This document shows, in pieces, positions 17,815-25,954 of a stretch of DNA of 64,000 nt (the first letter of the stretch is position 1; the number at the start of each line of letters is the position of its first letter). The stretch spans positions 1 to 64,000 of the forward strand of contig JANXAZ010000011.1 of NCBI GenBank assembly GCA_025062095.1. The letters run 5' to 3'. The stretch is from Geminicoccaceae bacterium (GTDB taxonomy: Bacteria; Pseudomonadota; Alphaproteobacteria; Geminicoccales; Geminicoccaceae). The position numbers and the translations under genes are program-made. The notes under the pieces are model-generated. The model searched no databases and had not been told where the DNA came from. It saw only the letters and a program-made list of their open reading frames with translations.

Positions 17815-19095
17815 GTGAAGCGCGCGCGAAGGGGCGGATCCCTGCACCAACGGTTGCTCCTGGTCTTCCTCCTGGGCCTTTGCGCCTGTGCCGCGGCGCC
17901 CAAGGCGCCCCCGCGCGACCCCGATCTCGACCTCTGCACCACCCGCAATCCGGCCGCCGCCGCGGCCGCGGCGGCCTGCAGCCGCCTTCTCGACAAGCCG
18001 GGCGGAAGCGAAGCGCAACGCGTCGAAGCCCTGCGCACCCGCGCCGAACTCGCGCGCCGGCGGGGCGATCTCGCCGCGGCGCGGGCCGATCTCGACGCTT
18101 TGCTCGCACTTCGCCCCGGCGATCGCGGCGCGCTGTCGGCGCGCGCGGGCGTGCGCGAGCGGCTCGGCGACCTCGACGGTGCGCTCGAGGACCGACGGGC
18201 GGCTTTAGCGCGCGAACCCGACGACCCGGCGCTCAAGGGCGCCCTCGGCCGCACGCTCGTGCGGGCGGGCCGGCACCAGGAGGCGATCCCGCTCCTCGAC
18301 GCCGCCCTCGCCGCCGCTCCGGAAGAGGTGGACAGCCTCGCCGCGCGCGGCCGGGCCCGGCTCGCCCTCGGGGACGCGGCGGGAGCCGTGCGCGACCTCG
18401 AGGCGGCGCTCGCCCGCGCCCCCGATCGGCTCGACCTCGCGAACGCGCTCGGGCGGGCGCTCGCGCGCGCGGGTGAAGCGGAACGCGCGGTGCGCACCTT
18501 CGATTCCGTGCTCGCGCGCGAACCGGGCTCTCTCGAAGCCCGTCTGGGCCGCGGCAACGCGCTGTTGCGCCTGGGGCGCGCGGAAGCGGCGCTCGCCGAT
18601 TTCGACGCCGTCTTGCGCGCGACACCCGATGCCGTCGACGCGCTCCTCGGCCGCGGCCGGGCGCTCGTCGCCAAGGGCGAGCCCAAGCTCGCGATCGCCG
18701 CTTACGACCGTGCTCTCGCGCTCGCGCCCGACCGCGCCGATCTGTGGCACCTGCGCGGGCTCGCCTGGATGCGGCTCGAAGAGCACGAACGCGCGATCCG
18801 CGACTTCGGCCGCGCGCTCGCTCTCGAGCCCGAGCGCGCCGAAGCACGGGCGAGCCGCGGCATGGCGCGGCTCAAGCGCGGCGATGCCAAGAACGCCTTC
18901 CTCGACCTCGACCGGGCGATCCGCGAAGGCGTACGCGAGAGTTGGTTCCTCTACAACCGCGCGCGCGCCCTCGAAGAGCTCGGCGAGCTCGCGCGTGCCG
19001 AGCGCGAATACGCGCGGCTCCTCGCCGACGAGCCCGAGCACGAGCTCGCCAAGAAGGCGCTCGAGCGGGTGCGCAAGAAACGCGCGGGAGGTTGA
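17815..19095 (+). CDS. Tetratricopeptide-repeat lipoprotein
   Basis: A 426-residue protein with a basic, hydrophobic leader ending in the lipobox LCAC (cysteine about residue 25), so it is probably lipid-anchored. From about residue 60 to the end it consists of consecutive 34-residue TPR units with the usual A-x-A-D-x-x-x-A-L spacing, for example ARADLDALLALRPGDRGALS and AIAAYDRALALAPDRADLW. About ten repeats are visible. TPR proteins are protein-binding scaffolds and no catalytic motif is present, so the partner is unknown. The following DUF192 gene starts 2 bp after the stop with a ribosome-binding site inside this gene, so they are co-transcribed. Confidence 0.87.
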   Translation: MKRARRGGSLHQRLLLVFLLGLCACAAAPKAPPRDPDLDLCTTRNPAAAAAAAACSRLLDKPGGSEAQRVEALRTRAELARRRGDLAAARADLDALLALRPGDRGALSARAGVRERLGDLDGALEDRRAALAREPDDPALKGALGRTLVRAGRHQEAIPLLDAALAAAPEEVDSLAARGRARLALGDAAGAVRDLEAALARAPDRLDLANALGRALARAGEAERAVRTFDSVLAREPGSLEARLGRGNALLRLGRAEAALADFDAVLRATPDAVDALLGRGRALVAKGEPKLAIAAYDRALALAPDRADLWHLRGLAWMRLEEHERAIRDFGRALALEPERAEARASRGMARLKRGDAKNAFLDLDRAIREGVRESWFLYNRARALEELGELARAEREYARLLADEPEHELAKKALERVRKKRAGG

Positions 19096-19097
19096 CC

Positions 19098-19565
19098 ATG
19101 GCCGCACGTCGCGCGTTTCTTCTGACCGCCGCCGGCATCCTCGCAGCGGCGTCGGGCGGTCCGGCCGCGAGCGAGAGCCGCAAGCCGCTCGAGCCCTTGC
19201 AGATCCTCACCCGCCGCGGGATCGAAGAATTCCTCGTCGAGCTCGTCGCCAGTCCCGAAGAGCTCGCCCGCGGTCTCATGTTCCGCACCGAGCTGCCCGA
19301 ACGGCAAGGGATGCTGTTCGACTTCGGAACCGAGCAACCCGTCTTTTTCTGGATGCGGAACACCTTCATTCCGCTCGACATGCTCTTCATCGGCGCCGAC
19401 GGCGTGATCAGGCATCTGCACGAAAACGCCGTGCCGCTTTCGGAAGAAATCATCCCCTCGCGTTATCCCGTGCGCGCGGTGCTCGAGATCAACGGCGGTC
19501 TCGCCCGCCGGCTGGGCATTCGCGCGGGCGACCGCGTCCGCCACCGGATCTTCCGCGCCGGCTAA
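19098..19565 (+). CDS. DUF192 family exported protein
   Basis: A 155-residue protein with an N-terminal signal (RRAFLLTAAGILAAA, cleavage near ASES). The mature domain is the DUF192 fold: ELARGLMFRTELPERQGMLF, then FFWMRNTFIPLDMLFIGADG and VLEINGGLARRLGIRAGDRV. This small beta-barrel domain is common in proteobacteria, archaea and cyanobacteria. Its biochemical role is not established. Start at 19098 is set by GGGAGG overlapping the TPR gene's end. Its stop overlaps the convergent metallo-hydrolase stop by 4 bp. Confidence 0.9.
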   Translation: MAARRAFLLTAAGILAAASGGPAASESRKPLEPLQILTRRGIEEFLVELVASPEELARGLMFRTELPERQGMLFDFGTEQPVFFWMRNTFIPLDMLFIGADGVIRHLHENAVPLSEEIIPSRYPVRAVLEINGGLARRLGIRAGDRVRHRIFRAG

Positions 19566-20239
19566 CCGCGCACGAAGGGGTTCGTGCGCCGCTCGCGGCC
19601 GATGGTGGTCGCGGGCCCGTGCCCGCACAGGACTTTGACGTCGTCCCCGAGCGGGTAGATCTTGTCGCGAATGGCGCTCACGAGCGCTTCGTGGTCGCTG
19701 TACGGGAAATCGGTACGGCCGATCGAGCCGGCGAAGAGCACGTCGCCTCCTACGAGGAGCGCGAGGGCCCGCGAGAAGAAGACGATATGACCCGGCGTGT
19801 GCCCGGGACAGTGCAAGACCTGGAATTCGTAATCGGCGACGTGGACGATGTCGCCTTCCTCCAAAAAACGATCGGGGACGACCGAGCGCGCACCGGGAAG
19901 GCCGAAGACGCGCCCCTGCTCCTCGAGCCCTTCGAGGAGGAACCGATCGGCCTCGTGCGGTCCTTCGATCGGCACCGAGACGGGGGCCGCGCCGATCGGT
20001 CGCAGACCCCGCTCGAGCGTCGCCTTGAGCGGCGCGGCGCCGGCCGCGTGATCGATGTGGCCGTGGGTCAGGAGGATCCGCTCGATCTCGATGCCGCGTT
20101 CGGCGATGACCCCGACGATGCGCTCGATATCCCCGCCGGGATCGACGACCGCCCCGCGCCTGCTCGTTTCGTCGTAGAGGATGGTGCAGTTCTGCTGGAA
20201 CGGGGTGACGGGGACGATCGCGGCCTTCAGTCCGGACAT
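19562..20239 (-). CDS. MBL-fold metallo-hydrolase, glyoxalase II-like
   Basis: A 225-residue metallo-beta-lactamase-fold hydrolase of the GloB/YcbL group. The zinc-binding signature THGHIDH is near residue 60, followed by the metal ligands in HCPGHTPGH, GGDVLFAGSIGRTDFP and CGHGPAT. Such enzymes hydrolyse thioesters such as S-lactoylglutathione, or have unknown thioester substrates. It lacks the C-terminal glutathione-binding domain of full-length GloB, which favours the shorter YcbL-type. It converges with DUF192 and lies downstream of the tRNA-Glu gene. Confidence 0.9.
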   Translation of the reverse strand: MSGLKAAIVPVTPFQQNCTILYDETSRRGAVVDPGGDIERIVGVIAERGIEIERILLTHGHIDHAAGAAPLKATLERGLRPIGAAPVSVPIEGPHEADRFLLEGLEEQGRVFGLPGARSVVPDRFLEEGDIVHVADYEFQVLHCPGHTPGHIVFFSRALALLVGGDVLFAGSIGRTDFPYSDHEALVSAIRDKIYPLGDDVKVLCGHGPATTIGRERRTNPFVRG

Positions 20240-20383
20240 CGCCTTTTACTCGATGCCGAAGGCGGCGGTCCGCCGACGGCGCAAGGGTCGGCCGGCCCCG
20301 GGGTCGCGGCCGCACCGAACCTCCGAACGGGACGGACGCGATCGACGGATGTTCGGGCGACGGCGCGGAGACGGAGCGCAGAT
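20240..20383. other. Short intergenic gap with no recognisable feature
   Basis: This 144-bp stretch lies between the MBL-fold hydrolase start and the 3' end of the tRNA-Glu gene. I see no reading frame with family character and no clear hairpin. The upstream promoter of the hydrolase must lie here unless it is read through from the tRNA, which is transcribed in the same direction. Confidence 0.4.
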
Positions 20384-20458
20384 TGGCGTCCCCAACGGGA
20401 CTCGAACCCGTGTTTCCACCTTGAAAGGGTGGTGTCCTAACCTCTAGACGATGGGGAC
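20384..20458 (-). tRNA. tRNA-Glu (anticodon UUC)
   Basis: Reading leftward, the 7-bp acceptor stem begins GTCCCCA and pairs with TGGGGAC before GCCA at 20384-20387, so the CCA tail is genome-encoded. The D arm GTCTAGAGGTTAGGAC, anticodon arm CCACC-CTTTCAA-GGTGG with anticodon TTC at its centre, and T arm CGGGTTCGAGTCCCG are all intact. The sequence matches a bacterial glutamate tRNA, which also supplies Glu-tRNA for tetrapyrrole synthesis in alphaproteobacteria only where HemA-type reductase is used. Confidence 0.97.
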
Positions 20459-20501
20459 CCGCGCCTGAGCTAATCGCGATCCCGCCCGAGATCAAGAAGC
20501 T

Positions 20502-22238
20502 TCACGCCGCGGCCGCGTCTTCGATCTCGAAACCGACGCGCGGCTCGCCCTGATAGCGCTCGAGCTTGACGCGGCCCGCCAGACGCATCGGCTCGCCGCG
20601 CCGCATGAGTGCACCCGAAAGCGCCCGTTCCCGGGCCCGGAAGGCGATGCCGCGCAGGCGACCGCCGGCCGCACCGGCCACCACGCAGGCGAGATGGCCA
20701 CGGCCGACCTCGCGCGCCTCGACCACCCGGGCGTCGGTCAGACAGAAACGCGGTTCTTCGTTGCCGGGCCCGTAGGGTGCCAGGCGATCGAGGGCGCAGG
20801 CGAGCTCGACCGTGACCCCGGCCACGGTGAGCGCTCCGTCGAGGTCGAGCGGCGCCGGCTCGTCCGGTACGAGGACACGCTCCGCCCGCTCGCGCGCGAA
20901 GGCGGCGAATTCCTCTAGCCGCTCGACGTCGAGCGCGAGGCCCGCGGCCATGGCGTGGCCGCCGCCTTCGCGCAACAGGCCGAGCCTTTTCGCCTCCGAG
21001 ACGAGAGCGCCGAGATCGAGCCCGTTCACCGAGCGGCCGGAACCCCTGGCCACGCCCTCGCCGAGGCTGAGCACGAACGCCGGCCGCTCGAAACGCTCGA
21101 CGAGCCGGCTGGCGACGATCCCGAGCACGCCCGGATGCCAGGCCTCGCCGGCCGCGACCAGCACCGGCGCATCGGCATCGAGTTGGGGTTGCACGATCGC
21201 CTCGGCGGCGGCGAGGAGCCGCCGCTCGATCTCCTGCCGGCGCGCGTTGAGCTCCTCGAGCCGGGCGGCGAACGCTTCGGCCTCCGCGCTTTCGCGCGCG
21301 AGCAACAGCCGCGTGGCGAGCATCGGCTCGCCCAACCGCCCGCCGGCGTTGAGCCGGGGGCCGAGCACATAGGCCAGATGCCAGCTCTCCCGCACCGCCT
21401 CGAGCCCGGCGCGGGCGGCGAGCGCGGCGAGCCCCGGACGCTCGTTGCGCGCCGCGACCTTGAGCCCCTGCCGGACGAAGGCGCGATTGACGCCGTCCAG
21501 AGGCACCACGTCGCACACCGTACCGAGCGCGACGAGGTCGAGCAGGCTCAACAGATCGGGCCCCGTGTCGCGGCCGCGCCGCCGCAACTCGCGCGCGGTC
21601 GCCGCGAGCACGACGAAGGTCACGCCGACCGCCGCGAGATGGACGAGCGGGCTGCGCTGATCCGGCCGGTTCGGGTTGACGATGCCGTAAGCGGGCGGGA
21701 GCTCGGCCTGGGCCGGATGGTGGTCGATCACCAACACCTCTTGACCGCGGGCGGCGGCGGCGGCGAGGGCGGCGAAGGCGTTGGTCCCGTTGTCGAGGGT
21801 GAGCACGAGCCGACAGCCGGCGCGCGCGAGCCGCTCCAGGATCGCCGCGCTCGCCCCGTAGCCTTCGACGAGCCGATCCGGGATCGCGATCTCGGGGACG
21901 ATGCCGAAGCCGTTCAGCCACAGCGCCGCGAGCGCCGTCGAGGTGGCGCCGTCGACGTCGTAATCGCCCACGATCCCGATCCGCTCGCGCTCCTCGACCG
22001 CATCCGCGAGCCGCGCGGCCACGCGGTCGAGATCGGCGAGGTGCGAGGGATCGGGCAGGGTGTCGCGGAGCCGGGGCTCGAGGAAGCCCGGCACGTCGGA
22101 CGAATCGAGCCCGCGCGCGGCGAGCACGCGAGCGAGGATCTCGGGCAGGCCGTGGTGCTGGGCGATCCGCGCCACGCGCGCGGGATCCGCCGGCCGCAGC
22201 CGCCAACAGCGCCCCGAAACCGTGCCCTCGACGATCAC
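20502..22238 (-). CDS. recJ: Single-stranded-DNA-specific exonuclease RecJ
   Basis: RecJ is a 5'-to-3' ssDNA exonuclease in RecF-pathway recombination and mismatch repair. The 578-residue protein has the DHH phosphoesterase motifs in order: VGDYDVDGATSTAL near residue 95, LVLTLDNGTNAF, VIDHHPAQ (DHH) near residue 175, and the DHHA1 domain with GGGHAMAAGLAL near residue 425. A C-terminal OB-like domain follows. Length and motif spacing are normal. It is the last gene of the leftward run aminotransferase-hom-glpX-recJ, with short gaps that suggest one transcript. Confidence 0.96.
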   Translation of the reverse strand: MIVEGTVSGRCWRLRPADPARVARIAQHHGLPEILARVLAARGLDSSDVPGFLEPRLRDTLPDPSHLADLDRVAARLADAVEERERIGIVGDYDVDGATSTALAALWLNGFGIVPEIAIPDRLVEGYGASAAILERLARAGCRLVLTLDNGTNAFAALAAAAARGQEVLVIDHHPAQAELPPAYGIVNPNRPDQRSPLVHLAAVGVTFVVLAATARELRRRGRDTGPDLLSLLDLVALGTVCDVVPLDGVNRAFVRQGLKVAARNERPGLAALAARAGLEAVRESWHLAYVLGPRLNAGGRLGEPMLATRLLLARESAEAEAFAARLEELNARRQEIERRLLAAAEAIVQPQLDADAPVLVAAGEAWHPGVLGIVASRLVERFERPAFVLSLGEGVARGSGRSVNGLDLGALVSEAKRLGLLREGGGHAMAAGLALDVERLEEFAAFARERAERVLVPDEPAPLDLDGALTVAGVTVELACALDRLAPYGPGNEEPRFCLTDARVVEAREVGRGHLACVVAGAAGGRLRGIAFRARERALSGALMRRGEPMRLAGRVKLERYQGEPRVGFEIEDAAAA

Positions 22239-22266
22239 CGCCGCCCCGTCGCGCGAGCGCTTCCGC

Positions 22267-23259
22267 TCATCGCCCGAAGCCGGGGACCACCTGGGCCTTG
22301 AGCGGCAGATTGTGCTCGGCCTCGATGATCCGCACGGTGCCGGTCTTCGAGCGCATGACGATCGAGTGGGTGATCACCTTGTGGCCCAGGCGGCGCACGC
22401 CGCGCAGCATGGTGCCGTCGGTGACCCCGGTGGCGGCGAACATCACGTCGCCCTTGGCGAGATCCTCGAGGTCGTAGACGCGGTCGAAATCGGTGATTCC
22501 CAGCCGGCGCGCGCGTGCCTTCTCGTCCTCGTTGCGGAAGACGAGCCGCCCCTGGAACTGACCGCCGATGCAGCGCAGCGCCGCGGCCGCGAGCACGCCT
22601 TCCGGCGCGCCGCCGATGCCCATGTAGATGTCGATGCCGCTCTCGGGACGGGCGGTGGCGATCACCCCGGCCACGTCGCCGTCGCTGATCAAGCGGATGC
22701 GCGCGCCCGCGGCCCGGACCTGGGCGATGAGCTCCTGATGGCGCGGGCGATCGAGGATCAGGACGACGAGATCTTCGACCGCCACGCCCTTGGCCTCGGC
22801 GAGGCGCTGCAGGTTCCACGCCGGCGGCTTGGTGATGTCGATGAGCTTGGGCGGCAAGCCGCCCCCGACCGCGATCTTGTCCATGTAGATGTCGGGGGCG
22901 TTGAGAAAGCCCCCGGACGGAGCCATGGCGATGCAGGAGATGGCATTCGCACCGCCTTTGGCGGTGATCGTCGTGCCCTCGAGCGGATCGAGGGCGATGT
23001 CGACCTTGGGCCCCCGCCCGGTTCCCACTTTCTCGCCGATATAAAGCATCGGCGCTTCGTCGCGCTCGCCCTCGCCGATCACCACCGTCCCGTCGATGTC
23101 GAGGACGTTCAAGGCTCGTCGCATGGCGTCGACGGCGGCCTGATCGGCCGCCTTCTCGTCGCCTCGGCCCATGAGCCGGGCGGAAGCGAGCGCGGCCGCT
23201 TCGGTCACGCGCACGCTGTCGAGCGCGAGGTTGCGATCGCTCACCTGGTACTCGTCCAT
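22267..23259 (-). CDS. glpX: Class II fructose-1,6-bisphosphatase GlpX
   Basis: This enzyme hydrolyses fructose-1,6-bisphosphate in gluconeogenesis or the Calvin cycle. The 330-residue product has the class II signatures: IDGTVVIGEGERDEAPML with the metal-binding Glu/Asp, the DPLEGTTITAKGG metal and phosphate site near residue 90, and MGIGGAPEGVLAAAALRCIG near residue 190. The start has a strong GGAGGGAGG site. It lies between hom and recJ in a conserved alphaproteobacterial run. The window also encodes the opposing 6-phosphofructokinase at 31.1-32.2 kb. Confidence 0.96.
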   Translation of the reverse strand: MDEYQVSDRNLALDSVRVTEAAALASARLMGRGDEKAADQAAVDAMRRALNVLDIDGTVVIGEGERDEAPMLYIGEKVGTGRGPKVDIALDPLEGTTITAKGGANAISCIAMAPSGGFLNAPDIYMDKIAVGGGLPPKLIDITKPPAWNLQRLAEAKGVAVEDLVVLILDRPRHQELIAQVRAAGARIRLISDGDVAGVIATARPESGIDIYMGIGGAPEGVLAAAALRCIGGQFQGRLVFRNEDEKARARRLGITDFDRVYDLEDLAKGDVMFAATGVTDGTMLRGVRRLGHKVITHSIVMRSKTGTVRIIEAEHNLPLKAQVVPGFGR

Positions 23260-23301
23260 CCTCCCTCCTCCCCCGGTCCGCTCCCGGTGCGGCCGGCCTC
23301 T

Positions 23302-24594
23302 TCAGAGCCGTTCGATACGGATCATCCGCGGCGGCTCCAGGACCGAGGCGAGCGCGCCGATGCGGGCGAGCGCCGCGGTCATCGCCGCCTCGGTGGTCTC
23401 GTGCGAGGTCAACACGATCGGCACGGCCTGGCCCGGGTTGCGACCGCGCTGGATGAGCGCCTCGATCGAAATCTCGTGGTCGCGCAACACGGCCGCGATC
23501 TCGGCCAGCACCCCCGGCCGATCGACGACCATGAGCCGGATGTAATAGCTGCCGCGATGGGTCGACATCGGCGCGGGACGATGGTCGACGAGGGCGGCGA
23601 CCGGCACGCCGAACACCGGCAGCCGCGTGCCGCGCGCGATGTCCAACAGATCGGCGACCACCGCGGACGCGGTCGGCCCGGCGCCGGCGCCGCGACCTTC
23701 GAAGACCATCGGCCCCGCGTCCTCGCACTCCGCGACCACGCCGTTGAACACGCCCTCGACCTGGGCGATCGGTGCTTCCACCGGCACCATACAGGGATGC
23801 ACGCGCTGTTCGAGCCCGTGCTCGGTCAGCCGCGCCACGCCCAGAAGCTTGATCCGGTAGCCGAGCTCGGCGGCGTAAGCGATGTCGATCGGGGCGACGT
23901 GGCGGATGCCCTCGACGAAGACGGCATCGAAACGCGGCCGGCCGCCGAAGGCGAGCGCCGCCAGAAGCGCGAGCTTGTGGGCGGCATCGATGCCGTCGAC
24001 GTCGAAGCTCGGATCGGCTTCGGCGTAACCCAGGCGCTGCGCCTCGGCGAGAACGGTCGCGAAGTCGCGGCCGCTTTCGCGCATCTGGGTGAGGATGTAG
24101 TTCGAGGTCCCGTTCAGGATGCCGTAGATGCGCCCGATCCGGTTGGCGGCGAGCCCTTCTCTGAGCGCCTTGACGATCGGGATGCCGCCCGCGACCGCCG
24201 CCTCGAAGGCGAGCACGGTTCCTCGGGCTTCGGCGAGCGCCGCGAGTTCCGCGCCGTGGACCGCGAGCATCGCCTTGTTCGCGGTCACCACCGCCTTGCC
24301 GGCGCGCAGCGCCCGCCGCACGAGCTCGAGCGCGACCCCGTCGGCACCTCCGACGAGCTCGCAGACCACGTCGTTTTCGGGGTCTTCGGCGAGCGAGCGC
24401 GGATCCTCGACCCAGCGGTAGGGTTCGATCGATACCGGGCGGGCCTTGGCACGGTCGCGGGCCGACACGGCGGTGACCAGGATCGGCCGACCGACCCGCC
24501 GTGCGAGCAACTCCCGGTTGCGCTCGAGGAGATCGAGTACCGCGCAACCGACCGTTCCCAGACCGGCGACCGCGACACGCAGCGGCTCGGCCAC
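23302..24594 (-). CDS. hom: Homoserine dehydrogenase
   Basis: Hom reduces aspartate semialdehyde to homoserine on the way to threonine and methionine. The 430-residue enzyme has an NAD(P)-binding N-terminus (VAVAGLGTVGCAVL), the catalytic domain with GILNGTSNYIL and YAEADPSFDVDGIDAAHKLALL, and a C-terminal ACT domain from about residue 350 (IRLMVVDRPGVLAEIAAVLRD) that normally gives allosteric feedback by threonine. It starts at a GTG that almost abuts the aminotransferase stop. Homoserine is also the precursor for the metY-type enzyme at the right edge of the window. Confidence 0.96.
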   Translation of the reverse strand: MAEPLRVAVAGLGTVGCAVLDLLERNRELLARRVGRPILVTAVSARDRAKARPVSIEPYRWVEDPRSLAEDPENDVVCELVGGADGVALELVRRALRAGKAVVTANKAMLAVHGAELAALAEARGTVLAFEAAVAGGIPIVKALREGLAANRIGRIYGILNGTSNYILTQMRESGRDFATVLAEAQRLGYAEADPSFDVDGIDAAHKLALLAALAFGGRPRFDAVFVEGIRHVAPIDIAYAAELGYRIKLLGVARLTEHGLEQRVHPCMVPVEAPIAQVEGVFNGVVAECEDAGPMVFEGRGAGAGPTASAVVADLLDIARGTRLPVFGVPVAALVDHRPAPMSTHRGSYYIRLMVVDRPGVLAEIAAVLRDHEISIEALIQRGRNPGQAVPIVLTSHETTEAAMTAALARIGALASVLEPPRMIRIERL

Positions 24595-24597
24595 GGC

Positions 24598-25830
24598 TCA
24601 GACCATCACGAGATCGCGCGCACGCGCGCGCGCGGGTTGCGGTGCGACGCCGTAGCGGGCGAACAGCGCCCGGATCGAGCGCACGGCCTGGCGCAAGCGG
24701 TGCTTGTTCTCGACCAGGGCCATGCGCACGTGCCCCTCGCCGTACTCGCCGAAGCCGATGCCCGGTGCGACGGCGACGTCCGCCTCCTCGAGCAGGAGCT
24801 TGGCGAAGGCGAGCGAGCCCATGGCGCGGAAAGGTTCCGGGACGGGAGCCCAGACGAACATCGTCGCTCGCGGCTTGGGCACCGGCCAGCCGGCTTTCGC
24901 GAGCCCCTCGACGAGCACGTCGCGTCGCTCGCGGTACAGCCGCCTGATCTCCTCCACGCAGTCCTGGGGGCCGTTGAGGGCGGCGGTCGCCGCGACCTGG
25001 ATGGGCGTGAAGGCACCGTAGTCGAGGTACGATTTGATGCGGGCGAGGGCGCCGATCAGGCGCGGGTTGCCGGCGGCGAAGCCGATGCGCCAGCCGGGCA
25101 TGGAGTAGGTCTTGGAAAGGGAACTGAACTCGACCGCGACCTCTTTCGCGCCTTCGACCTGCAGGATCGAGGGCGGAGGCGGACCTTCGAAATAGATCTC
25201 CGCATAAGCGATATCCGAAAGAATGAACATGTCGCGCTCGCGCGCGAACTTCACGGCTTCTTTGTAGAAATCGAGATCACAGGTGAGCGCCGTCGGATTG
25301 GAAGGGAAGTTGAGCACCATGACCGACGGCTTGGGCACCGTGTGCTCGTAGGCGTGCGCGAACTCGGCGATCAGATCGATCCCGGGCCCGAAGGGCACGT
25401 GACGGATCGCCGCCCCGGCGATCATGAAGCCGTAAGGGTGGATGGGATAGGAGGGGTTCGGGACGAGGATCGTATCGCCGGGTGTCGTGATGGCTTGCGC
25501 GAGATTGGCGAGCCCCTCTTTCGAGCCCAAGGTGACGCAGACCTCGGTCTCCGGATCGAGCCTGACGTCGAACCGACGCGCATAATAATTCGCGAGCGCT
25601 CTCCGCAAGCCCGGGATGCCGCGCGAAGTCGAATAGCGGTGCGTTTTGGGATCGCGCACCGTTTCGATCAACTTGTCGACGATGTGCTTGGGAGTGGGGC
25701 TGTCCGGATTGCCCATCCCCAGATCGACGACGTCGCGGCCGGCTGCCCGCGCTTTGGCCTTCATCACGTTGACCTCGGCGAACACATAGGGCGGCAATCG
25801 TCGGATGCGATGGAACTCCGGCTCTCTCAT
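24598..25830 (-). CDS. PLP-dependent aminotransferase (AlaC / LL-DAP aminotransferase-like)
   Basis: A 410-residue fold-type I aminotransferase from the start MREPEFHRIRRLPPYVFAEV at 25830; an ATG 45 bases upstream only adds residues without family character. It has VVDLGMGNPDSPTP near residue 37, FPSNPT with the substrate-binding Asn, LSDIAYAEIYF, and the PLP lysine Lys240 in SSLSKTYSMPGWRIGF. This subgroup, linked to hom in many alphaproteobacteria, is annotated alanine transaminase AlaC or LL-diaminopimelate aminotransferase. Sequence does not settle the substrate. It is the first gene of the aminotransferase-hom-glpX-recJ run. Confidence 0.88.
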   Translation of the reverse strand: MREPEFHRIRRLPPYVFAEVNVMKAKARAAGRDVVDLGMGNPDSPTPKHIVDKLIETVRDPKTHRYSTSRGIPGLRRALANYYARRFDVRLDPETEVCVTLGSKEGLANLAQAITTPGDTILVPNPSYPIHPYGFMIAGAAIRHVPFGPGIDLIAEFAHAYEHTVPKPSVMVLNFPSNPTALTCDLDFYKEAVKFARERDMFILSDIAYAEIYFEGPPPPSILQVEGAKEVAVEFSSLSKTYSMPGWRIGFAAGNPRLIGALARIKSYLDYGAFTPIQVAATAALNGPQDCVEEIRRLYRERRDVLVEGLAKAGWPVPKPRATMFVWAPVPEPFRAMGSLAFAKLLLEEADVAVAPGIGFGEYGEGHVRMALVENKHRLRQAVRSIRALFARYGVAPQPARARARDLVMV

Positions 25831-25954
25831 CGTCTCTCGGGCTCGCTCCGCGTACGGCTCCCGCCCGGCCCGCACGGCCGATGCGGCGGTTCGGTGTCCG
25901 ATCCCTCTAGCCGAGCGGTCGCCCGACGTCGATTCCGGAACGCGCCGCGGTTCT